Source of the DNA: Lophium mytilinum
Lineage: Eukaryota > Ascomycota > Dothideomycetes > Mytilinidiales > Mytilinidiaceae
DNA: 64,000 nucleotides
Direction: 5' to 3'
Assembly (NCBI GenBank): GCA_010093605.1
Contig: MU004181.1
Span: forward strand, 2,448,215 to 2,512,214
The position numbers and the translations under genes were made by a program. Positions within the stretch are counted from its first letter, which is position 1. Each line of letters opens with the position of its first letter. Below, piece by piece: positions 23,701 through 31,941 of this stretch. Under the pieces are notes generated by a model, which did not search any database, was not told where the DNA came from, and saw only the letters and a program-made list of their open reading frames with translations.

Positions 23701-23940
23701 CCGGTCATAGGATGTACCGTAAGACTGGTAGTCGCGCGATCCGTTGGCGAAGGCCATATCAGAGTATGTTGGTACCAGGGCAGGGTTGGGAGGCATGGAG
23801 GGCGACTGCGAAGCCGGGTGCGCATTCTCCATGTGTTGATGCCGCATATTGGAGGCAACGTAGCTGTTCAGGCCTAGGGGATCTTCGGATGATTGGTCTG
23901 CGAGGCTGTTATCCGGCAAAGGATGTGAATAGTTCGCCAT
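20752..23940 (-). CDS. Zn(II)2Cys6 fungal transcription factor
   Basis: One uninterrupted frame of 1062 residues from an ATG at 23940, unusual among the intron-rich neighbours. A Ser/Pro/Gln-rich N-terminus of about 185 residues precedes the zinc cluster. Its six cysteines at 205, 208, 215, 222, 225 and 232 fit C-x2-C-x6-C-x6-C-x2-C-x6-C, with basic residues RRKKIR between. A short linker and a coiled-coil-like stretch (DYMAMLDKRLKRMEDRVIKL) follow. The middle holds the fungal-specific regulatory homology region (EVYFDFVYGQSYPLLHKPSF, then GRSWMFGGMAQRMAYALQLH and RRRTMWSCFLMDRF). The C-terminal 250 residues are Gln/Pro-rich, fitting an activation domain. It is nuclear by family. The target genes cannot be read from sequence. 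It is the regulator nearest to the peptide/UstYa pair, but its form looks like a widely conserved regulator rather than a cluster-specific one. Confidence 0.92.
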   Translation of the reverse strand: MANYSHPLPDNSLADQSSEDPLGLNSYVASNMRHQHMENAHPASQSPSMPPNPALVPTYSDMAFANGSRDYQSYGTSYDRAQIPSPATKSHSFTQHRTPVSNFSEGPGSVASGIQHRLSTSTIGDFSQQRDGLDQNTSPESGLGLSVMGVGETMNDSMGTRADGSVSGDGGEGSIKDKDGNLEPPPWSEMKTKAGKERKRLPLACIACRRKKIRCSGEKPACRHCLRSRIPCVYKVTTRKAAPRTDYMAMLDKRLKRMEDRVIKLIPKENAGSVPPMGRSVVKPPLPGTVPKPSATKKRAADEAFGNDLEDWSKSGASKQVEENATATSKARTTEEGKLLTEGVESLPSKEMQEHLAEVYFDFVYGQSYPLLHKPSFMRRLAAGNVPPVLTLAICAISARFSTHPQLRTEPAFLRGEEWATKAREIALKRYDAPNITILIVYLLLGLHEFGTCQGGRSWMFGGMAQRMAYALQLHRDLDYDPLGGENGERKKLSFIDREIRRRTMWSCFLMDRFNSSGTERPLFVNEQFIQVQLPVKEQLYIDEIAGSTEDLDGGASTSNSEQLTDTTANMGVMAYLIRLVSIWGELIKYLNLGGLERETVPTWDPESTFNCIKGRLQKFKETLPETLHHNEENLKSHAIEGSANQLLYLHILYYQSVLFLNRFARPSTASGDSIPKLRRTSRLADSGAHTPNEVPQEFLAEAARNALEAAEQVSIVISASMDHNVVAPFVGYSAFFSSTIHIRGVFSKNPQLEEQSKKYLASNVKYLTKMKKYWGMFHYIAENLKDLYRQHADAALRGPAAGNSKGQEQIFQYGDWFDRYPHGVSNTDYEDPATKVKREPGTDAVLGQKSDLQSVEEFFASLSPPSRAEHQRKMAKKKKQAKPKTDDLPSIDATAQLQPQLSPSQHTPLQHPPQDLHQMRLQPDVVENFDPAYYASNPANASFPTPFAQIPGQPQPPQSHAQNIGLMNHATATNSLLPLDLSAFAGSAAPDLWNLDLGGMPNTGGMGNGFFPDQSMAWFMPFNMEPPTLGDDGVFAGDAWGFGGPHVGTGDVMDEGGGMGS

Positions 23941-25800
23941 TGACGTCGCGGGTGAAGGAAGCGCTCACATCCCCACCAATGCTCAGGACAATTGTTAGTC
24001 AACACAAGGGTATAAGTATACGGGTGTTTGGTTGGGAGTGTAGCGTCGCGTAACTGCGCAGATCATGTCGGATGCTGCTCAGTTGCCAGCATCGCCGTCG
24101 ATCCGAGCGAAGGGTTTTCCTCCCGCAGTGGCGATGCGCGCGAGCTATACAGCCAAGCCAGCAACGAGTGATGAAAGCAACGTTGGTGTAATCGGCGGTC
24201 CGGAGCAGCCAATGCTTGTCCTGTTATCCGTGTGCCAGGAGGTGTCGAGGCTGAAGAGCGGTCAAGGGGGCGTTCGGACAAGAGGTCTGTTCGGTGAATG
24301 GCGAGGAGGGGCAGCGGGAGAGCTTCGAGGCCGGAAGCTGGCGCGATGGTGCAGGGCGGGTATAGGCAAGTGGACGAGCAGAGAATCGAGTGAATGGGCA
24401 AAGGGCGAGGTCGGTGTCGGGCGGGCGTGGCGGTGGCAGCGGTGGCATTGGACGCGCGCAGTGGTTTGGACGACACAAAGACCCGCCGAGGTTCTTCATT
24501 CTTAGGTGTGCGTAGCACTGTTCGCGGGCCTGCGTAGCGCTGTTCGACCGGCCAGAACTTGCACCACGGGCGCCGAATTAGTCAGGCCTGCCCCCGCAAG
24601 CTCGTCTCTACCCGCAGCAGCCATCGCGATGCCTGCACGCCCTGGTCGTCCAGGGCTTTGCCGCGTCAACGGCATGGCACAGAGAGCACCACATGCAGAT
24701 AGCTTGCGTGAAGGCAGCCACAGTCGCACCATCCACGTTCCCGCCCGAAGCCTCAAAGCGCCCCGCACTGCTTGGAACGTCGACGTCAGGCCCCGGAGAA
24801 CTCGCCAACACCAGTGCCTCGCAGACGCAGGCACTGCAGGCACAGCGTACAAATTCGCCGTGAGAACGCCGACACCTTCAGGCGTGCAATCTGATGAACA
24901 AATGACAGCGATGATCGTGTAATGTGCTAACCTGCGGCGCCATCCATCCCGCGTCGGCGACTATGGACGAAGCGCCTTCAGCCATTTCCCATTCAGCTTG
25001 AAGTCCGAAACGGCGTCCCAAGTCTGCAATGACGGTGCTCCATGCTATATGCCAGGGCCCTGGTCGCCCGGTGCGAACCCTATTCGCCTGCGGCCCGGCC
25101 ATGACTGCCTCCAATGCGGCCGACCGTTCGCGATCGCCAGAGTTTCATGAACAAGAGCTTGGGTTTCGTGATACGCACGACGTGGGGGCCGAAGCACGAT
25201 TAGATTATTAACATGGCAAAGGGATTGGAGATAAGTGCGTGCTCTTCTAGGGAATGACCCTGTTTTGGGCCTGGACGGACCATGTACACACTTCACGGTT
25301 GCGCCATTCGGTGGTCCCTGTACTGTGCGTGCATTGCAGTCTAGGCGAGTTTGGCCTTCTAGAGTTACGTGGAGTGCATGCATACTTGATGGCTGCGTCG
25401 CGAATGCATTTACACTGTGACACGTCATCATATGATAGCCTGCGAAGGAATCTACTGCCATGTAGCAGACAAACACTGATGAGTAACATTACAGACACCT
25501 CAAACGTTCAAGGAAACCAGGCTGAGGCTGCATAAGAATCAATTCGTCATTTAACCATATAAACTAGCCCGTTGCAACTGCATACTCATATATAAAAGAA
25601 CGACTAGAAGAACGCGCCCACATGTCTCAGCGCCACACCACTACACTACCACAATCAGTTCCCTGCTGCAGTCGTGTGTCTCGTATAACCCCCATTTGCG
25701 TGGTTGACCTGGTGGCAACACGTCAGCAGTGTTACTGTCTTCGCCAGTGGCCTTGCATATAAGCCTACCGCACCTGTATTACTCACGTCTTTGAGGCCTC
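23941..25800. other. long intergenic region upstream of the Zn2Cys6 gene
   Basis: About 1.86 kb with no convincing gene. Frames of 120-150 codons at 24063..24518 (both strands) and 24502..24922 overlap one another in a GC-rich stretch and look like leader and promoter sequence of the regulator. A TATATAAAAG string at 25589..25598 on the plus strand has no gene behind it; the plus-strand frame at 25704..26222 runs antisense to the repeat precursor. Confidence 0.45.
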
Positions 25801-26748
25801 TCAAGAGGCATTATTGCCTACGTTGGCAGCGGCGGCCTCTTCCGCATTCTTGTATGTCTTGTAATCCGAGTAATGAACGTAAGGTCCGTAGCTGCCGTAG
25901 TCCTCCTGAACATGACCATCGCCAGCTTCGTCCCGCTTCTGCTTTTGGGCAGCTTCTTCCGCTGCAGATCGATACGCTCCGTACGAAGCATACGGCCTGT
26001 AGCTGCCATAGTACCCGAATGTTGATTCAGTCTTGGCGTTGTCTGCATTGTTGCGCTTCTGGTTTTGGGCCGTCTCTTCTGCTACAGATCGGTACGCTCC
26101 GTATGAGGCATACGGTCTATAGCTGCCGTAGTAGCCGAATGTTGTTTCAGTTTCGCCCTTGTCTGCAACGTCGCGCTTCTGCTCTTGAGTGCCTGATTCC
26201 GTCTCTGATGCCTCAGTCATAGCAGCGGCCATGCTGCTGCGCTTCTCATTCTGCGCGGCACCATCCATAGCTTTCGAGTAGCTTCCATAATATGAGTATG
26301 GGCGATAAGTCCCGTAGACGCCAAACGTTGTTTCTGTCTTTTCAGTAGCCACATCACCGCGCTTCTTGCTCTGAACACCGTCTTTCGCTCCAGCTCGATA
26401 CGCTCCGTACGAGGCGTACGGCCTGTAGCTGCCGTAGTAGCCGAACGTTGCTTCAGTCTCGGCGTTGTCCGCATCGTTGCGCTTCTGGGCCTGTTGCGTG
26501 GTAGCGTCTTCCGCGGATGAGCTGTAATGATCATAAGACTTGTATATTGCATATGGTCGGTACCCAGTGTAAGTGCCATACGCAGTGAAGGTAGTCGCCT
26601 CTTCTGATCTGGGGATAATACTCCATGCTCGTGAATCAGCTTCCCTTTTCAATGGACTGATGAGACCCCCACTAGCAAGTGGAGCAGCAATGACGGCTGT
26701 CGAGGCACCAATCACCAAGGCGGCGATGAGATCTCGCGTGAGATGCAT
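25801..26748 (-). CDS. secreted Tyr-rich repeat precursor with Kex2 sites (candidate RiPP precursor)
   Basis: One exon, ATG at 26748, 315 residues. Residues 1-22 form a signal peptide (hydrophobic LIAALVIGASTAVIAA). Lys-Arg pairs at 34-35, 89-90, 129-130, 169-170, 191-192, 231-232 and 271-272 divide the rest into segments of 55, 40, 40, 22, 40, 40 and 43 residues. Six segments carry a Tyr-dense core. Three of these have the identical core FGYYGSYRPYASYGAYR (102-118, 204-220, 244-260); the others are variants. The fourth segment lacks any core. Each core is flanked by acidic and Ala/Gln-rich spacers ending in KR, the target of the Golgi protease Kex2/KexB. This layout is that of fungal dikaritin-type precursors and Kex2-processed repeat proteins. 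The divergent neighbour is a UstYa-type oxidase, which supports a modified cyclic peptide product. A purely structural secreted protein cannot be excluded. Confidence 0.85.
   Translation of the reverse strand: MHLTRDLIAALVIGASTAVIAAPLASGGLISPLKREADSRAWSIIPRSEEATTFTAYGTYTGYRPYAIYKSYDHYSSSAEDATTQQAQKRNDADNAETEATFGYYGSYRPYASYGAYRAGAKDGVQSKKRGDVATEKTETTFGVYGTYRPYSYYGSYSKAMDGAAQNEKRSSMAAAMTEASETESGTQEQKRDVADKGETETTFGYYGSYRPYASYGAYRSVAEETAQNQKRNNADNAKTESTFGYYGSYRPYASYGAYRSAAEEAAQKQKRDEAGDGHVQEDYGSYGPYVHYSDYKTYKNAEEAAAANVGNNAS
25933..26643 (-). repeat. in-gene tandem repeats of the peptide precursor
   Basis: Six KR-ended coding units: 26479..26643, 26359..26478, 26239..26358, 26173..26238 (short, no core), 26053..26172 and 25933..26052. 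Four are exactly 120 bp. A final unit at 25801..25932 has no terminal KR. Core-coding DNA is nearly identical between units 2, 5 and 6, pointing to recent duplication or gene conversion. Confidence 0.85.
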
Positions 26749-28525
26749 GACGAAAGTGGAGGAAGCTGAATTCTCTCAAACGATCTAAGAGATGAGGTAA
26801 GCGAAAGGCCAGAGACTCTGAGGAAGTAATCTGGGTTGGGAGAGCCAATATTTAAATGGAATACACATCTTGTAGTGATAGAATTCGATAGGGAAGTCGG
26901 CGATATGAGCACCGACACTACACAGGTATACAATTGATAACTCCATGATCCCACAGTGTCGTATGATGCTAATCGAGCAAAACTCAAATTGCAGCTCGCG
27001 GATTCTTTACCAGCTTCCAATGATTCCAGTGCTGTCCCACTGTTGAGTAACGCTTGGAGGCACCATCTAGCAATCAAAAGAGACAAAGTAATACCTCATA
27101 ATAGACCTGAGATTAGCACGGACGTGGTGAAGTCTGTAGACCGTATTGGATAAATGATTGTGATACTGAGCAAAGACTTGGAATATACGGGAAAGGGTCC
27201 GTGGCTATCCTAAGAACCCTTCTTTTTAACTGGCAAAGCACGACAGAGACGTCCAAATTCACGCCACGATAACCAACGTACTAGCGGGAAGACGTCCCAC
27301 GGAGCAATTGGCAAAATGCGGTGAAGATGCTGTGCCGCGGAAAATGGCCATGTGTTGAGCCCACAGGCAACGACAGGCGGATTAGGAAAGTGTCTGTCAA
27401 CCTATGGTCTAGAATCAAGATACTTGCTGCGAGAACCCGAGTGTCTGTAACGTGTTCCCCATCAGGATGGACGTGTAGTGCTTTTCTTTGTCGAGAAACA
27501 AAGCGGAAGGTTGATGAGGGGGTCCGGCTTAGAGGATCTTGATCGTACCAATCGGATTGGAGATTTTCCGGTCCGGTGGTAGAGCTAGCTTTGACACCTC
27601 CTTCTATGAACCAACCACAAATTCTGAGAGCTCCAAATGTAGCACTGTAAGTCCGTTAGTGGACTCCTGACATCGGGATCCCGCAGCCATGCACTTGCTG
27701 ATCCACAAAATCCCAGATGGCATCGCAAAACTCGGGAAGGCCGCGTGATCTTGTCTGCCTCCACTGCATCAGCTGGGACGGAGATCCCAGCGTGTCCGTG
27801 TACTACTACTGCTTGCAAGCGGCCGAACGTTGTCCCTGGCTTTTGTGGTTTTGAAGGTATATCGTAGGTATATCGAAGTACTGTTATTAATCAAGAAGTC
27901 AGACGTTTCGCAAAGCTTACGGTAAGGTCAAGGAGGTAAGGACCTTAGTGCGCAAACACAAACCCCCCATTCTTTGCCCCGTCCTGATTGCTAGGTACTT
28001 TCTCCTGGGTTCCGTGAGTCTAGTAACCAGTCAGTTAAGAGCGTCAAACATCTAGTTTAGATTTTGCTGTGACCAGACTGACATCCAAGGTATTGTTTTG
28101 GACAATCTATCAATGCACCACACGCAGTCATCAAGTAAACACAGGAATTGATGATCAGTCACTGCAGCTGGCAAGTTCTGCAAACTTTAGAGGATAAGAG
28201 CGTAAGGATTTGACTAGTTCGAAGTTTTGTACTATTGCACTCTTTGCTGAGTCTAGCAACGACAAACGTCAGCCCACGGAGATGGCGTTTCACACGGATG
28301 CTTGCAGGAGCGGTGAGAAAGTCATCAATTTCAATGAACTGGTGAATGACACTTGCGGTAATCTGTGCAATCGAACTGTTAGTCTTCTATACTTGCTTCG
28401 CTTTGTGCTCAAACATTGTTAGTAAAGCTCAGCAGATGCTTTATTCCTGTCTTTCCATTCATCCAACACAGCCCCACCCTTCACTTTCTATTTTGTTCTT
28501 GATACTCATGCAAGCTTCGACGTGA
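26749..28525. other. divergent intergenic region of the precursor/UstYa pair
   Basis: About 1.8 kb separating the starts of the precursor (minus) and the UstYa gene (plus). A CCAAT and a TTTAAATA string at about 26845..26857 lie 100 bp before the precursor ATG and may be its core promoter. No third gene is convincing: the open frames (26956..27153, 27321..27542, 28210..28422) are short and unlike any tailoring enzyme. Confidence 0.5.
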
Positions 28526-29599
28526 ATGTTCACCATGTTTGGTCCACTTGTAAGAAATTCTACCAAGTTCACACCAGTCTCTCAGGAAGAAGACCATGAG
28601 GCTCTACTACCGTGTCCTTCCTGTAGCGCCTCCTCTGAAATCAAACGATCACCTCGACCCCCCGGAACTTGGTACTTTTTGAAAACATACGCTCCTCTCG
28701 TCCTCTTGATATGTGTTTCGGGACTGTTTGGGGTATGGTTGGGCAACAACTGGGTTTTGAGACCCGACAGGTTTTGCATTCGGCACACTTCCCAGTATTG
28801 TATGACATACTGAATTTGACGTGGACCAAGAGTTAACATCCAAACATAGCCCCTATAGTCAAGGAAGTCGACCTTTACTATGAAACGGTTCGCTTCAACG
28901 GCTCTTTGCTGAAAGCCAATATTTTCAGGGGGCCTGCGAGCCCCGAGGTCGATGCAGCATGGGAGTCATTGGGGGTGAATTGTAGGTATCAAGGCAATGC
29001 TTTTGACAGTCAAGATCACTGAACCTATATTCAGACCGCGCCGTGGTAGTTCCAGTAGATCAAGCAACTCAGTCCGGCATCCGTCCGGATCAAGTGAAAG
29101 TCAGTCAGCGCTACGGGGGTGGATTTCCTGCCAATGTGGAAGGTTTGCATCACTTGCACTGCTTGGTGAGTTCTTCTTCAAATTGCTGGACTATTCGTAC
29201 TTGAGCCAATGTTAGTCATGTTTTCTAATCATTCCGATACAGAATCTCCTCCGTAAAGCGTTGACATGGAACTACGAATACTACCACAAGCAGGGCGAGG
29301 GACCGTTCACGAATTCAGACTACGTGATTCGGTATCACGTCACGCACTGTTTGGACGTTCTCCGTCAACAGCTCATGTGCACTGTCGACGTTGGCGTACT
29401 AGGGCAGATCTGGTATCATCCCGAAGGCTATCCAATGGAGCCGTTTGTTGACTTTCACACAAATCACAAATGCCGGAACTTTGAGGCAGTAAGAGCATGG
29501 GCGGAGAAGCATCAGTTGCCTCCCGAAGAGAATGTCGATATGCAGCATTTCTATGAATTGCCGAAAGAGGGAGACAGGATTGTTTCCGAGATTCCATGA
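28526..29599 (+). CDS. UstYa-family (DUF3328) oxidase
   Basis: Four exons, 28526..28799, 28850..28981, 29035..29165 and 29243..29599, with introns of 50, 53 and 77 bp; 297 residues. A cytosolic tail of about 50 residues precedes one membrane helix (about 55-74). The lumenal domain begins QYSPIVKEVDLYYETVRFNG, then FRGPASPEVDAAWESLGVNY. The two signature motifs are present: HHLHC at 174-178 within NVEGLHHLHCLNLLRK, and HVTHC at 211-215 within YHVTHCLDVLRQQLMC. UstYa proteins catalyse oxidative ring closure in ribosomal peptide pathways such as ustiloxin, probably through metal bound by these histidines. The nearest gene is the Tyr-rich Kex2-repeat precursor, divergently transcribed, so the likely substrate is that precursor. 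The family also occurs outside peptide clusters. Confidence 0.93.
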
Positions 29600-29734
29600 T
29601 TCTAGAGTTCACGGTATTGATAGATTGAATGTATCGATTTCCAACCATCTCTGCAGGAGAAGCATGATTCTTGATTCTCTGAAAAGCGTTCAGCCAACTT
29701 TATAATAAGTCTCATAGGTAAACTTGCCCCGCGT

Positions 29735-29744
29735 ATCACGTGAT
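29735..29744. promoter_or_regulatory. ATCACGTGAT palindrome upstream of sen15
   Basis: Ten-base perfect palindrome with a CACGTG core, 114 bp before the ATG at 29858. CACGTG is bound by bHLH factors such as Cbf1; whether it acts here is unknown. Confidence 0.3.
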
Positions 29745-29857
29745 AATGTGAAATATATCTCGCCAAGAAGAATCCAGTCACCTCAAATCTTCAAAAGTTG
29801 AACTTCCCCGAGGACGACACCGTTCCTTCAGACTTCGACACTCGCAATCCCTCGACC

Positions 29858-30466
29858 ATGGCTACCACTGCTGCGACCTCGCTTCCAACACCGTCTCCTC
29901 TTACGAAATTCTTCTCTTCCAACCCCACCAGTAACCCCCTCCAAACCCTCGCCCTCCAAATCCAGCACAACCTCACTCACCAACACGCCTGGACCGCAAT
30001 CCGCCTCCACACACACTCTACAATCACAAACACTCCTCTCCCGCGCCCACTACTCTCAGGCCTGCCCCCGCTACGGCTATACACCCACCCAGACGAGCAA
30101 GTGCAATTGCTGAAAGAGGCGGAAGCGAGGAGGAAAGCCGGGAGGACGAAGCAAGCCGAAAAACACACCGACGCACAAGAGGAGACAGACGGAGCAGAGC
30201 CGGAAGGACTGGACGTGCAGGCTGAGCCGGAGCGCGAATGGGTATTACCGACGCGGCTGAGCGAGCGGTGGAGCTTGAAGAGGCTGGCGGAGGTGTTCGA
30301 TGCGATCGAGCTTAGTCCTCCGCCTGGCGCTGAACACGGCGCAGATGAGGAGGAGGGGAGCAAATGGAGGACGACGAAGAGGGTGGTGCTCGCGACGGTC
30401 GATTCGGATAGCACGGTGGTTTATTATATCGTGCATGATGGGGTTGTGAAACCGAGGCAGAATTGA
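29858..30466 (+). CDS. SEN15: tRNA-splicing endonuclease subunit Sen15
   Basis: Single exon, 202 residues; the frame runs upstream to a TTG at 29798, but the first ATG is 29858. Residues 25-65 form the start of the fold (LQTLALQIQHNLTHQHAWTA). An acidic insert of about 60 residues follows. The C-terminal part holds the family hallmarks: VLPTRLSERWSLKRLAEVFD and VVLATVDSDSTVVYYIVHDG, ending in KPRQN. Sen15 is a structural subunit of the Sen2-Sen34-Sen54-Sen15 complex, which removes introns from pre-tRNAs. The window also contains an intron-bearing tRNA-Arg, a substrate type for this complex. Confidence 0.9.
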   Translation: MATTAATSLPTPSPLTKFFSSNPTSNPLQTLALQIQHNLTHQHAWTAIRLHTHSTITNTPLPRPLLSGLPPLRLYTHPDEQVQLLKEAEARRKAGRTKQAEKHTDAQEETDGAEPEGLDVQAEPEREWVLPTRLSERWSLKRLAEVFDAIELSPPPGAEHGADEEEGSKWRTTKRVVLATVDSDSTVVYYIVHDGVVKPRQN

Positions 30467-31941
30467 GGAGGTGGAGAGGAAGAGTTGCACTATAAGGCTA
30501 TCATGCCTCGGAGGCCACACGGCGCCGCCCCGTTACCGCTCCCTCTTACAACTTTAGGATCGGCCGCAAAGAAAGCATTGCAATGCACGCGCTTCTACGG
30601 GTGGTAAGGAACACCTATGTGATCTTAGAAATTGGGTGCAGGTGGGCTAGCTGCAGAGCACCTCTGCAAGTAGAGAGGTTGAGGGTCGTGCCGGGTGCAA
30701 TAGCTCGCGCTAATTGAGTGGCCCTTGACTGGTGAGAGAAGATGCCAGAGACTAGGCCTTCAAGACCCTGAAGCATACGAGAGCTTGAGGAAACACCAAT
30801 CTGAGAAACTACCTCACAATCTAGAACTAAGAGGGTAAGTCCGTTCTTCTTTCAAATATAGGAGGTGGACATCATATCGTAACGTCACTGAATCTCTGTC
30901 TTTTTAGTGACTACGATTTGATTAAGTCCAGCTCATATACCAGAATCAATACGAGACTCATTCTTCCATCATCGGTCTATTATTATGTGAACTTCATTTA
31001 TCTTACAATGACTCGTCAAAGGAATCTATACACTCGTTCAACGCTGCTGGAGAAGGACTGTAGGAGGTAGTATTCTTAGCGTTCCGAATGAGAGAGAGGG
31101 TGGGAGTTGATCTTGGTGTTGGGAGATATGTGAGCCAGAGCCAGCCAGTCCGTGTGGTTTGAAGTTGGGTTTTTGGTGTTATTGGCGGATCTCTTGAATG
31201 AGGCCTGAAAATTTGGGTTGGTCTTGAGGGTGCGAGATGTTTGAAGTGGAGCCAGTCCGTTCGATCTGAAGCTGGTTTTGGCATACTATTGGCGAACGCT
31301 TGACATCAGGCTTCAGATATGGGGTCAATCTTGAGGGCGCGAGATGTATAAACGGGAGCCAGTCCGTGCGATTTGAAGGTGGTTTTGGCATATTATTGGT
31401 GAACGCTTCAAATCAGGTCTGAGGATTGGAGTTGATCTTGAGGGTGTGAGATGTATAAACGGGAGCTAGTCTATGCGATTCGCAATTGTTTTGGGCATGT
31501 TATCGACGAGGTCCATGATTTAGGCTAGGAGCCCTGTACAGCATCTTAGACTACTAGTAAACTCGCGAGCCCACCCGACAGTGTCAACATATTTTACGCA
31601 GATCCTAGTGTTTTCTCTGTGCCCGGGTTCTTTTCAATCCCGTCACCCCCTGTATATGCACCTGTGTCATATTTGGTAGTTAGTGAATGGATAAAATGCT
31701 TGACCGCTGAGTGTCAAAAGTATCCATATCTCCCGCAAGGATGCTGCAATATCTTTCAAGCAAGAGCATCTCCCAAGAGACTTTTGTATTCATAGTATCG
31801 TGCACACATAAGGATAATAGACGCCAAAGAAGGACAAGTCTATCGCTCCACTTCGCCCTTTACGCGGGGACTATGCCAGCCGTCATGTCCTCACTGTTGC
31901 ATAACCCCAGCTCGTGATATGGCCAACACCCTTTCGGCAAT
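30467..31941. other. convergent intergenic region with minisatellite
   Basis: About 1.5 kb between the 3' ends of sen15 and the HET-C2 gene. Its main content is the 107-bp tandem repeat listed separately. Minus-strand frames at 31003..31284 and 31179..31391 are translations of the repeat and are not credible genes, since 107 is not a multiple of three. Confidence 0.6.
31105..31510. repeat. 107-bp minisatellite, about four copies
   Basis: The GCCAGTCCGT landmark starts at 31144, 31251 and 31358, and a mutated form (GCTAGTCTAT) at 31465. All three spacings are exactly 107 bp. Shared words include TTGATCTTGAGGGTG, GAGATGTATAAACGGGAGC and GGTTTTGGCATA. Copies have diverged by scattered substitutions but have kept period. 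Confidence 0.85.

Noticed and set aside
20752-23940. XlnR-type xylanase regulator
   Set aside because: The zinc cluster and its flanks do not match the XlnR type as I know it, so only a generic Zn2Cys6 call is made.
24063-24922. Overlapping 116-151 codon frames on both strands
   Set aside because: GC-rich leader region of the Zn2Cys6 gene; frames oppose each other and show no recognisable protein features.
25704-26222. 172-codon plus-strand frame with Cys/His-rich repeats behind a TATATAAAAG string
   Set aside because: It is antisense to the precursor repeats; its periodicity is a shadow of the 120-bp coding units, and its start is not an ATG-led, family-supported protein.
31003-31391. Minus-strand frames with repeated SNRTDW/APSR words
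   Set aside because: These are translations of the 107-bp minisatellite; the period is not a multiple of three, so the repeat shifts frame each copy.
31105-31510. CRISPR-like array
   Set aside because: Units are contiguous 107-bp tandem copies without distinct spacers, and the genome is eukaryotic.
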